Positions 1 through 5,034 of a DNA stretch of 6,139 nucleotides are shown piece after piece (the first letter of the stretch is position 1; the number at the start of each line of letters is the position of its first letter). Source of the stretch: Elusimicrobia bacterium RBG_16_66_12. Lineage in GTDB: Bacteria; Elusimicrobiota; Elusimicrobia; UBA1565; UBA9628. The DNA is taken from NCBI GenBank assembly GCA_001800005.1, contig MGUL01000147.1:352-6490 (forward strand). Direction: 5' to 3'. Under the pieces are notes generated by a model. The model was given only the letters and a program-made list of their open reading frames with translations, did no database searches and had not been told where the DNA came from. The position numbers were made by a program, and so were the translations under genes.

Positions 1-786
1 TTCGCGGCACCTGCTTCCGTAGGCGCAGCGAGTCACTCGGACCTGGTCGCCGTGGATTGGATGACCATGAGGGACTCGGGTGCGCCGCCCATGGTTCGAT
101 TCCATCTGCGCTTCTACAACCCGCACGACATGCCGAGTCCCCCCAACATGTACGAGGTGTTCGCGCAGGAGGCGTACGGTGCCTTCGTCCCCAACGCCTA
201 CATGATTAAGATGGGCGAGACGCCGACCATTCCAGCGAACTCGTTCTTCGACGTCTCCTTCGACGTCGCGCTGTCCGATCTGCCTCCTCCGCCCCCCACC
301 ACCCAGAATGACGAGTCGGGTTCCAAGTTCTCAACCGCGACCATCCCGGGCGAGCCGTGCCCACCGGACGACCACTGGGATGGGAACATCGACATTCTCT
401 GGGGGAACGCCGGCGGGACCGGTCAGGCCAGCTATCACGTCGGAACCCTGCAAGTGTGCCCAGGAGCCGGCAAGTCGTACATCCACCTCATCACCGGTTG
501 TCTCGAGGACGCCACGTGGACGATCGCCGGCCTCTGCCCGGGCTGGAGTGGCACGCTCGTCAACGAGGACTACACCCCCGTCGTGGGTGCGCTTCCTCCC
601 GGCTGGACGGGCTGGATCTGTGTCTCGGCCGACGCCTCGGTTCCCGTGGGGGCGACGTGCTGCTTGACGATCGACGTGAAGTGCGGCAACCAGGTAGCCC
701 AGATCGAGCTGTGCGCCGAGGCCTGCGACTGCGCCGTGCAAATCGAATCCAGCACCTGGGGTTGGCTCAAGGGCTTGTACAGGTAA
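1..786 (+). CDS. Exported cysteine-rich protein of unknown family, C-terminal part (5' end outside window)
   Basis: The frame is open from base 1 to the TAA at 784-786, giving 261 residues. A GTG at 52 could start translation, but the reading frame continues upstream without a stop and no convincing Shine-Dalgarno precedes 52, so I treat the gene as cut by the window edge. The first part (about residues 1-90) is cysteine-free and beta-rich in appearance (RFHLRFYNPHD, NSFFDVSFDV). A five-proline run at residues 95-99 then acts as a linker. The rest holds 11 cysteines, including a TCC pair and a closing CAEACDC cluster, which suggests a disulfide-bonded domain exported from the cytoplasm. The protein ends SSTWGWLKGLYR, a compact basic/aromatic tail that could be a sorting or anchoring signal (inference). 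I do not recognise a named family. No signal peptide is visible because the N-terminus is missing. It is probably functionally unrelated to the IS debris that follows. Confidence 0.8.
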   Translation, partial: FAAPASVGAASHSDLVAVDWMTMRDSGAPPMVRFHLRFYNPHDMPSPPNMYEVFAQEAYGAFVPNAYMIKMGETPTIPANSFFDVSFDVALSDLPPPPPTTQNDESGSKFSTATIPGEPCPPDDHWDGNIDILWGNAGGTGQASYHVGTLQVCPGAGKSYIHLITGCLEDATWTIAGLCPGWSGTLVNEDYTPVVGALPPGWTGWICVSADASVPVGATCCLTIDVKCGNQVAQIELCAEACDCAVQIESSTWGWLKGLYR

Positions 787-1039
787 CCGGGAAAATCCGG
801 CCATCAGCGAGGCTCGGTCAGGCGCCCCCCCCAGCCCAGGGGTGGTCGCCTTCGTCTGCGTCACGGACACTGTTTCGTGTCAGCCGGAGTGGGCCAAGGT
901 CAAGGCCTGAAATGAGGGACACTTCCGGGGTATTCTGGGACACTCACCCGAGAAGTGAACCATGGCTGACAAGAGCGGAGCCGAAGCTAGCGTCCGCGAG
1001 ACCTCTCTGCCAACGTGGATGAGACACCGATCCCCGGGA
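787..1039. other. Non-coding IS debris with GGGACACT repeats, between exported-protein gene and IS256 remnant
   Basis: No gene is supported here. Just after the upstream stop lies a small CCGG-GAAAAT-CCGG hairpin (787-800) without a T tract, so it is not a convincing terminator. A second small inverted repeat, GACAC-TGTTTC-GTGTC, sits at 866-881. GGGACACTTCC (916-926) and GGGACACTCACC (937-948) are spaced 21 bp apart, and GGAGTGGGCC at 884-893 resembles the reverse complement of this motif. Repeated motifs of this kind are typical of multi-site IS ends (for example in the IS21 family), but no transposase identifies the element. A 34-codon reading frame on the plus strand (962-1066, MADKSGAEAS...) follows the repeats and runs into the IS256 remnant. 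It may be the start of a lost transposase or may be chance. Confidence 0.45.
916..948. repeat. Paired GGGACACT direct repeat, candidate IS terminus
   Basis: GGGACACT occurs at 916-923 and again at 937-944, a 21-bp offset equal to about two helical turns, with similar flanks (TTCC and CACC). This arrangement fits tandem transposase-binding sites at an IS end. The partner end and the transposase gene are not in the window, so the family is not assigned. Confidence 0.4.
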
Positions 1040-1563
1040 AGTTTCAACACGATCGCGTCCAGGTAGACGATCGGCCAGATCGGGTCCAAGGGTCGCGCCT
1101 GCCACTTCGCGACCTCGTCCACGACTGCATCCGTGACGGTCGAGATCAGGCTCGGCGAGATCTCCGTGCCGTAGATCTCCGAGAGGTGCGCCTGGATGTC
1201 GCGCACGCTCATGCCGGGTGCGTACATCGACACGATCTTGTCGTCGAAACCGGGGAAGCGTCGCTGATGCTGCCTCACCAGCCGGTCCTCAAACGTGCCG
1301 TTGCGATCACGCGGCACCTCGATCGGGACCTCGCCCTGCTCGGTCGTGGGCGTCTTGGGGCTGGTCCCGTTGCGCGAGTTGCCGTGCACCGCCGGGGCGC
1401 CGGGCTCGTGCCCCAGGTACTCCGTCAGCTCGGCGGCCAGCGCGCGTTCGACCAGGGCGCCCGTGAGTTGCTCGAGCAGCCCCTCGGGGCCGGTCAGGTC
1501 GTCGGACTTCTCGTAGCCGGACAGCAGCTCGTTGAGAAGCTCCTTGCGGATCCTCCGCTTCAT
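1040..1563 (-). pseudogene. IS256-family (Mutator-type) transposase, N-terminal fragment
   Basis: The minus-strand frame gives an N-terminus and first third typical of IS256/Mutator transposases (Transposase_mut family): RALAAELTEYLGHEPGA, then NSRNGTSPKT, then RFPGFDDKIVSMYAPGMSVRDIQ, and PIWPIVYLDAIVLK. The Asp of YLDA (residue 169, codon 1059-1057) is the first residue of the DDE catalytic triad. The family is normally about 400 residues. Here resemblance stops after about residue 175 (near 1040), and the frame continues into unrelated sequence to a TGA at 882-880. The second Asp and the Glu are therefore missing and the protein cannot be active. I chose the ATG at 1563-1561 over the longer ATG at 1602 because GGAAGGGA lies 4 nt upstream and the family usually begins near this point. 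The 3' part of the gene was lost when another element or deletion joined at about 1040. Confidence 0.85.
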
Positions 1564-1612
1564 GGTATCCCTTCCTTCCCGGGAAGAGACTCCCTGCGCC
1601 ATGCGGTCAGAC

Positions 1613-1639
1613 GCTTACACAAAATCCGGTACAGGCTCC
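1613..1639 (-). repeat. Probable outer terminal repeat of the IS256 remnant
   Basis: Read inward on the minus strand, this stretch contains CCTGTACCGGATTTTGTGTA and lies about 50 bp upstream of the transposase start. The position and a TTTTGTGTAA-like core are as expected for an IS256-family terminal inverted repeat. The opposite end is not found, consistent with truncation. Assignment rests on position and general appearance only. Confidence 0.4.
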
Positions 1640-1752
1640 CCGATCACCGCGAGAGCCCCGAGGTCAAGCCCGAGACCCTCGCCGTTGCTCCCGAAACCCA
1701 TGAGCCCGGTGTCTCAAAATCGTTGACAGGTTCCACGAAGCCAGTTAGGCGA

Positions 1753-1769
1753 CCGCCCACCTTGGGCGG
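1753..1769. repeat. Perfect 7-bp inverted repeat (CCGCCCA/TGGGCGG)
   Basis: CCGCCCA at 1753-1759 and TGGGCGG at 1763-1769 are exact complements around a 3-nt loop. A stable RNA hairpin is possible. No T tract follows on either strand, so a standard Rho-independent terminator is not supported. Confidence 0.55.
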
Positions 1770-1784
1770 CATCAACATGTCGCT

Positions 1785-1796
1785 TGACCACGGTCA
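1785..1796. promoter_or_regulatory. TGACC-AC-GGTCA palindrome, possible operator
   Basis: The 5-bp arms TGACC and GGTCA are perfect complements separated by 2 bp. The site overlaps a TTGACC -35-like hexamer (1784-1789) about 170 bp upstream of the secreted-protein start codon. The geometry suits a dimeric repressor, but a single short palindrome in GC-rich DNA is weak evidence. Confidence 0.2.
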
Positions 1797-1834
1797 TCGC
1801 TCCCGTCGAATCACAGTGTGCATTCTCATCCGCG

Positions 1835-1854
1835 GCTAGGTCTTTTCGCCTAGC
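1835..1854. repeat. GCTAGG/CCTAGC inverted repeat with T-rich loop
   Basis: GCTAGG (1835-1840) and CCTAGC (1849-1854) pair around an 8-nt loop, TCTTTTCG. It lies about 105 bp upstream of the start codon at 1959 and would be in the 5' leader if transcription begins further upstream. The function is unknown. Confidence 0.4.
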
Positions 1855-1944
1855 ACGCCGGGCTCCGACCGCGAAGGACCGCTCCCATCCTGGAAGCTCG
1901 CTCTGCCCGAGATCGGACTCCGCGCCGCACCGGGCTCCCCGCCC

Positions 1945-1952
1945 GGAGGAGG
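1945..1952 (+). promoter_or_regulatory. Strong Shine-Dalgarno sequence GGAGGAGG for the start at 1959
   Basis: GGAGGAGG ends 6 nt before the ATG at 1959-1961. It is an almost ideal anti-Shine-Dalgarno complement at the right spacing. It fixes this ATG as the original start even though the reading frame from it meets an amber after 50 codons. Confidence 0.85.
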
Positions 1953-1958
1953 TCTGTC

Positions 1959-2672
1959 ATGAGTCGCCATCCGCCCCCTTCGCAGACAAGCGTCATAGCC
2001 TGCCTTTTCCTCGCTGCTGTCTCTTCGGCAGCGCATGCACAAGCGACAGTTTCCACAGACAAGTACGACTACTCCGTCGGCAACACCGTGGTGGTCACCG
2101 GCGCCGGCTAGGAGCCGGGCGAGACCGTCACGCTCGCGTTCAACGAGGACCCGAACATGCACCCCCCAGTCGTGCTCGAGGTTCTCACCGACGAGATCGG
2201 CAACTTCTCCGACGCCCGGTTCGTGATCGCGGACGACGACAGCAGCACCCGCTTCACGCTGGCCGCGACCGGCCGGACGCCCGGGGTGACCGCCGAGGCC
2301 TATTTCGCGGACGCTCCCCTGATCGTGGTGACGCTGGACCCGCTCCTTCCCGGCCAGGTGCCTAACCCGATGAAGCCTGGCGGAACGGCCACCTTTTCCA
2401 TCCGCGTCGAGGTCAAGACCGGCTCGGCGTTCTGGGCCAACCTCTCGATCCGATCCGGACTGCCCGCAGGCGCCAGTGCCAGCTTGTCGCCCAACCCCGT
2501 GTATGTTCCGGGCAATCAACCGGCGGTCTCGAGCACGCTCACGATCGCCACGTCGGTCGCAACGCCTCTCGGCGACTGGCCGCTCACGATCCGCGCCGAG
2601 AAGGTCGGTGCACCCAGCGACTGGGCTGAAGGAATCGCCGTCCTCGAGGTGCGGAACCTGGATTTCCGGTAA
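1959..2672 (+). pseudogene. Secreted Ig-like/FG-GAP protein, 5' piece, with amber codon 51 and IS66 insertion
   Basis: From the ATG at 1959 the first residues are MSRHPPPSQT, a hydrophobic core (VIACLFLAAVSSA) and AHAQ, a signal peptide with likely cleavage after Ala27. A first beta-sandwich Ig-like domain follows (residues about 31-118: TDKYDYSVGNTVVVTGAG, amber, EPGETVTL, then TRFTLAATG). A second occupies about 119-235 (KPGGTATFSIRVEV, ASASLSPNPV, LGDWPLTIRAEK), resembling NEW3/DUF11-type extracellular domains. Codon 51 is TAG (2109-2111), but the frame and domain continue unchanged across it. The Gly-x-Gly-[aromatic/Gln]-x-PGETV pattern of such domains suggests TAG replaced Trp, Tyr or Gln. 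The coding sequence is interrupted after 2668 by the IS66 element, whose first bases create the TAA at 2670-2672. The propeller continues in the same frame from 5027. An ATG at 2157 with GAGGA 7 nt upstream could give a 171-residue product lacking the signal peptide. Confidence 0.85.
2661..2668. repeat. Target-site duplication, left copy (GATTTCCG)
   Basis: GATTTCCG directly abuts the left IS66 end and is identical to 5027-5034 beyond the right end. Eight base pairs is the known duplication length for IS66-family insertions. The perfect match points to a single insertion with no later rearrangement. Confidence 0.95.
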
Positions 2673-2691
2673 TCGTTCTGTGATGCCCACC
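2669..2691 (+). repeat. IS66 left terminal inverted repeat
   Basis: It starts GTAATCGTTC and includes GCCC at 2685-2688. It matches the reverse complement of 5004-5026 at 16 of 23 positions. GTAA at the tip is characteristic of the family. The tip supplies the TAA stop codon to the interrupted host gene. Confidence 0.9.
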
Positions 2692-2716
2692 CTCCCCGCC
2701 GCGCCCGGGATGGTTC

Positions 2717-3049
2717 ATGGTCGCGCGTATGCGACGACGCGAGAACCCCGAACGGATGGCCGCCCTGCTGGCCGAGCGCGATGGCTCTGGCTGGAGCTGG
2801 GCCGAGCTGTCGCGCCACTGCGGCCTGCCCGCGCGGAAGCTGCGCTGGTGGCACGAGCGATTCAAGCGGAACCCTGCTCCGCGGAAGTCCTCCCCCTCCT
2901 TCGTCGCGGTTGAAGTCACCGACCCCGTCCGGGTCCCGCCGGGCTCGATCGAGATCACGACCCCCGCCGGCTATCGCGTCGCGGTCCCGCCGGGCTTCGC
3001 TGCCGACCATCTGCGCCGCTTGCTTCAGGTCCTGGCGGCGGGGTGCTGA
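2717..3049 (+). CDS. tnpA: IS66-family accessory protein TnpA (HTH, OrfA)
   Basis: This 110-residue basic protein is the first gene of the IS66 element and is thought to bind DNA as part of the transposition machinery. A helix-turn-helix runs over about residues 26-50 (WSWAELSRHCGLPARKLRWWHERFK). A Pro/Ser linker follows, then the C-terminal block ITTPAGYRVAVPPGFAADHLRRLLQVL, typical of IS66 OrfA proteins. The ATG at 2717 is 48 bp from the element's left end. A second in-frame ATG at 2729 (MRRREN) is also possible, and neither has a strong Shine-Dalgarno. The stop TGA at 3047-3049 overlaps the tnpB start by 7 nt, implying translational coupling. Confidence 0.88.
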   Translation: MVARMRRRENPERMAALLAERDGSGWSWAELSRHCGLPARKLRWWHERFKRNPAPRKSSPSFVAVEVTDPVRVPPGSIEITTPAGYRVAVPPGFAADHLRRLLQVLAAGC

Positions 3050-3450
3050 GCCTCGGTGGGAACCACCGGATCTTTCTCTGCCTCAGGCCGGTTGACTTCC
3101 GCAGGGCGCACGACGGCCTGTGCGCTCTCGTGCGCGACCAGCTCCAGGACGATCCCTTCTCCGGGGACCTGTTCGTCTTCCACAACGGCGCGAAGGATCG
3201 GATCAAGCTCCTGGTCTGGGACCGCAACGGGTTCTGGCTCCTGTACAAGCGACTGGAGAAGGGGAGGTTCCCTTTCGACGTGCGGGGTGACGGCGCGCGG
3301 GGTGACGGCGCGCGGGTCGAGATCGAACGTGCTCAGCTGTCGATGATGTTGGAAGGAATTGATTGGAAGAGTGCGAAAAGATCTTTGCGTTTCACGAGCA
3401 CGTTTGATATCAAAGGTCGTGATGGATCGTGCGCTCGTTCTTCCCCATGA
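3043..3450 (+). CDS. tnpB: IS66-family accessory protein TnpB (OrfB)
   Basis: The 135-residue product matches the IS66 Orf2/TnpB family (PF05717): RPVDFRRAHDGLCALV at residues 15-30, DPFSGDLFVF at 37-46, KLLVWDRNGFWLLYKRLEKG at 55-74 and MLEGIDW at 102-108. It is required with TnpA for transposition in studied IS66 members, though its biochemical role is not settled. The start is GTG at 3043, inside the tnpA stop region (GTGCTGA). Two features are odd. GDGAR is repeated in tandem at residues 82-91, encoded by a 15-bp duplication between the conserved core and the GIDW motif. In addition, about 27 residues follow GIDW and the gene reads 29 nt into tnpC, making it longer than the usual 110-120 residues. 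The frame is intact, so both additions may be tolerated. Confidence 0.9.
   Translation: MLSLGGNHRIFLCLRPVDFRRAHDGLCALVRDQLQDDPFSGDLFVFHNGAKDRIKLLVWDRNGFWLLYKRLEKGRFPFDVRGDGARGDGARVEIERAQLSMMLEGIDWKSAKRSLRFTSTFDIKGRDGSCARSSP
3282..3316 (+). repeat. 15-bp tandem repeat inside tnpB
   Basis: The period is exactly 15 bp over 35 bases (2.3 copies, unit GCGGGGTGACGGCGC). It is in frame, adding one extra GDGAR to TnpB. It falls in a linker between conserved blocks, where length changes are likely tolerated. Replication slippage is the probable origin. Confidence 0.9.
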
Positions 3451-4990
3451 TGTCGCGTCTCTGAAGACGCTGGTGCTCTCGCACCGCCAGACGATCGACC
3501 AGCAGCGCGAGGAGATCGCTCGCCTCGAACACAACAACCAGCTCCTGGCGAAGCTCGTCTTCGGCAAGTCGAGCGAGAAGCGCACGCCGATCGCCACCGA
3601 CCTCTCGCTCCAGGGGAACCTGTTCCTGAAGGAGATCGCCGCCGAGGCGGCGCGACTGGCCGAGCAATACAAAGTCGTGGCCACGATCGAGGTTCCGGCC
3701 CATCAACGCCAGAAGAAGGGGCGGCGGTCCTCGTTCCCGGAACACCTGCCCACGGTGCGGACGGTCTGCGAACTGAAAGAGGAAGACCGCATGTGCGCCT
3801 GCGGCGGCGAGCTCAAGGAGTTCGGCGAGGAAACCTCGCGCGAGCTCGAGCGCGTCGAGACGACCGTGGTTCACGAGATCGCCCGGAAGAAGTACGCCTG
3901 CGCCACGTGCAAAGAGGGTGTCGTCACCGCTCCCTGGCGGGGCCGGGTGCTCGAGAAGGGCCTCCTGGGCCCGGGGTTCCTCTCGCACGTCATCACCGAG
4001 CGGTTCGGGAACCACCTGCCCTACTACCGGCTGGAAGGGAAGTACAAGGCCGAAGGGCTGGACCTCTCCCGCTCGGTGCTCTGCGAGTCGATGGCGCGCT
4101 GCGCCGAGCTTCTGGAGCCGATCGCCGAGGAGATCCGGAAGGAAGTGCTTCAGTCCGACGTCATCCACACCGACGACACCCCGGTCACGCTGGCGCGGTC
4201 GCCCGGGGGCGGGTCGCGTCAGGCGCGGGTCTGGGTCTACCTCAACCGCGAAGGCCGCACCTGGTACGAGTTCACCGAGAGCCGCAAGCGGGACGGCCCG
4301 GCGCGCGTGTTCGCCGACTTCCAAGGCTTCCTCCAGGCCGATGCCTACGGCGGGTATGACGGGCTCTACCTTCCCGGGGGAGCGACCGAGGTGGCGTGCT
4401 GGGCGCACGTGAGGCGGAAGTTCGTCGACGCCGAGCCGACCGATTCCACGCTGGCGAAAGAAGCCGTCGATCGCATTCGCATCCTCTTCCAGATCGAGGA
4501 GGCGGCGAAAAACCTGTCGGACGAGGATCGAGCCGCGATCCGACGGGAGAGAGCCGGGCCGCTCCTCGAGGAGTTCAAGGCCTGGCTCGACCTGGCCGAG
4601 CTCCAGGCTCTGCCGAAGCCGCCCTTCGGCAAGGCGGTCGGCTACGCGAAGAATCAGTGGGCGGCTCTGACGCGCTATCGCGACGACGGTCGCTTGGCGA
4701 TCTCGAACAATGCCGCGGAGAGGGCGCTCCGTCCCCTCGCGGTGGGGCGCAAGAACTGGCTCTTCTTCCAGCGGGAGGGCGGCGGCAGGACGGCGGCAAT
4801 CCTGATGAGCCTCTTGATGACCGCCAAGGCGGCCGGAATCCACCCCGGGGACTACTTCAAGGACGTCCTGTTGCGGATCTCGACCTGCACCGACGCCAGG
4901 CTCCTGACCCCGCACGCCTGGAAGTCGCACTTCGAAGCCGAAGTCACCGCCCGGCGCAACGAAATCCTCGAGAAAATCCTCGCCGCCTGA
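3422..4990 (+). CDS. tnpC: IS66-family DDE transposase TnpC
   Basis: This 522-residue protein has the full IS66 transposase architecture. A coiled-coil/leucine-zipper region lies at about residues 10-50 (SLKTLVLSHRQTIDQQREEIARLE, then KLVFGKSSEKR). A zinc-finger-like domain has CxC at 125/127 and CxxC at 160/163. The DDE_Tnp_IS66 catalytic core has Asp251 (IHTDDTPV), Asp307 (LQADAYGGYDG) and Glu433 (SNNAAERALRPLAVGRKNW). A C-terminal domain (TAAILMSLLMTAKAAGIHPGDYFKDVL) follows. All three acidic residues and the cysteines are present, so it is probably catalytically competent for strand cleavage and transfer at the element's ends. I chose the ATG at 3422 (AAAGG 5 nt upstream) because family homologues begin near here. 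A TTG at 3359 would add 21 unconserved residues. The start overlaps tnpB by 29 nt, and the stop lies 36 bp from the right end of the element. Confidence 0.95.
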   Translation: MDRALVLPHDVASLKTLVLSHRQTIDQQREEIARLEHNNQLLAKLVFGKSSEKRTPIATDLSLQGNLFLKEIAAEAARLAEQYKVVATIEVPAHQRQKKGRRSSFPEHLPTVRTVCELKEEDRMCACGGELKEFGEETSRELERVETTVVHEIARKKYACATCKEGVVTAPWRGRVLEKGLLGPGFLSHVITERFGNHLPYYRLEGKYKAEGLDLSRSVLCESMARCAELLEPIAEEIRKEVLQSDVIHTDDTPVTLARSPGGGSRQARVWVYLNREGRTWYEFTESRKRDGPARVFADFQGFLQADAYGGYDGLYLPGGATEVACWAHVRRKFVDAEPTDSTLAKEAVDRIRILFQIEEAAKNLSDEDRAAIRRERAGPLLEEFKAWLDLAELQALPKPPFGKAVGYAKNQWAALTRYRDDGRLAISNNAAERALRPLAVGRKNWLFFQREGGGRTAAILMSLLMTAKAAGIHPGDYFKDVLLRISTCTDARLLTPHAWKSHFEAEVTARRNEILEKILAA

Positions 4991-4995
4991 ATCAC

Positions 4996-5009
4996 CCCGT
5001 CAAGACGGG
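4996..5009. repeat. CCCGTC-AA-GACGGG inverted repeat after tnpC
   Basis: It is a short perfect inverted repeat 5 bp after the tnpC stop, partly inside the right terminal repeat. In RNA it would form a small hairpin (5-bp stem, CAAG loop). No T tract follows, so termination is doubtful. Confidence 0.35.
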
Positions 5010-5026
5010 CGTGAGCGAACGCTTAC
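5004..5026 (-). repeat. IS66 right terminal inverted repeat
   Basis: Read inward on the minus strand it begins GTAAGCGTTC and matches the left terminal repeat at 16 of 23 positions, including the GTAA tip, the CGTTC block and the GCCC block. It ends exactly at the second copy of GATTTCCG. Confidence 0.9.
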
Positions 5027-5034
5027 GATTTCCG
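5027..5034. repeat. Target-site duplication, right copy (GATTTCCG)
   Basis: It is identical to 2661-2668 and in the same reading phase of the interrupted gene (GAT TTC CG), so precise loss of the element and one copy would restore an uninterrupted frame. Confidence 0.95.

Larger units (their letters stand above)
1640..1958. other. Gene-free stretch: IS flank and 5' leader of the secreted-protein gene
   Basis: No coding sequence is supported. The left part (to about 1735) includes GTGTCTCAAAATCGTTGACAGG at 1710-1730, an AT-richer block with TGTC...GACA ends that resembles an IS terminus of unknown family. The right part is the leader of the gene starting at 1959. It carries three short inverted repeats (1753-1769, 1785-1796, 1835-1854) and a strong ribosome binding site at 1945-1952. 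TTGACA at 1723-1728 and TTGACC at 1784-1789 resemble -35 boxes, but neither has a good -10 element at 16-18 bp, so I do not call a sigma-70 promoter. Confidence 0.5.
2669..5026 (+). mobile_element. Complete IS66-family insertion sequence (2358 bp)
   Basis: The element begins GTAATCG and ends CGCTTAC. Its outer 23 bp match as inverted repeats at 16 of 23 positions. It is bounded by the 8-bp direct repeat GATTTCCG and carries the three-gene tnpA-tnpB-tnpC set in the usual order with overlapping junctions. All three frames are uninterrupted and tnpC keeps its catalytic residues, so the copy may still be active. It lies inside a secreted-protein gene in the same orientation, between codons for the second Ig-like domain and the FG-GAP propeller. 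The size is typical for the family (roughly 2-3 kb). No passenger gene is present. Confidence 0.96.

Noticed and set aside
787..853. Rho-independent terminator after the first gene
   Set aside because: The CCGG hairpin at 787-800 and the C-run/G-run pairing at about 821-850 are short or imperfect, and neither is followed by a T tract.
864..890. GGACACTGTTTCGTGTCAGCC as the missing second IS256 terminal repeat
   Set aside because: It has the right orientation and a loosely similar GGA...CTGT...GTGT.AGC pattern to 1613-1639, but matching needs a gap of about 6 bp, which terminal repeats do not tolerate. No transposase C-terminus lies next to it.
1723..1758. Sigma-70 promoter with TTGACA at 1723
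   Set aside because: The -35 match is perfect, but the hexamer 17 bp downstream is TAGGCG, sharing only the first two bases with TATAAT, and the -35 lies inside an IS-like block.
1015..1839. Plus-strand open frame of 274 codons over the IS256 remnant
   Set aside because: It is antisense to clear IS256 transposase sequence and has no family features.
1836..2690. Minus-strand open frame of 284 codons opposite the Ig-like piece
   Set aside because: The plus strand has a signal peptide, strong Shine-Dalgarno and domain sequence continuous with 5027 onward. The minus product is low-complexity Arg/Gly-rich and looks like a shadow.
3410..4930. Long minus-strand open frame opposite tnpC (506 codons)
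   Set aside because: It is the antisense shadow of a GC-rich, well-conserved transposase gene; its composition is Arg/Leu/Gly-rich with no recognisable domain.
2669..5026. IS66 element as carrier of a novel passenger or RNA-guided system
   Set aside because: All coding space is taken by tnpA, tnpB and tnpC. This tnpB is the IS66 accessory protein (PF05717), not the unrelated RNA-guided TnpB nuclease of IS200/IS605, and no guide-RNA-like region is seen.
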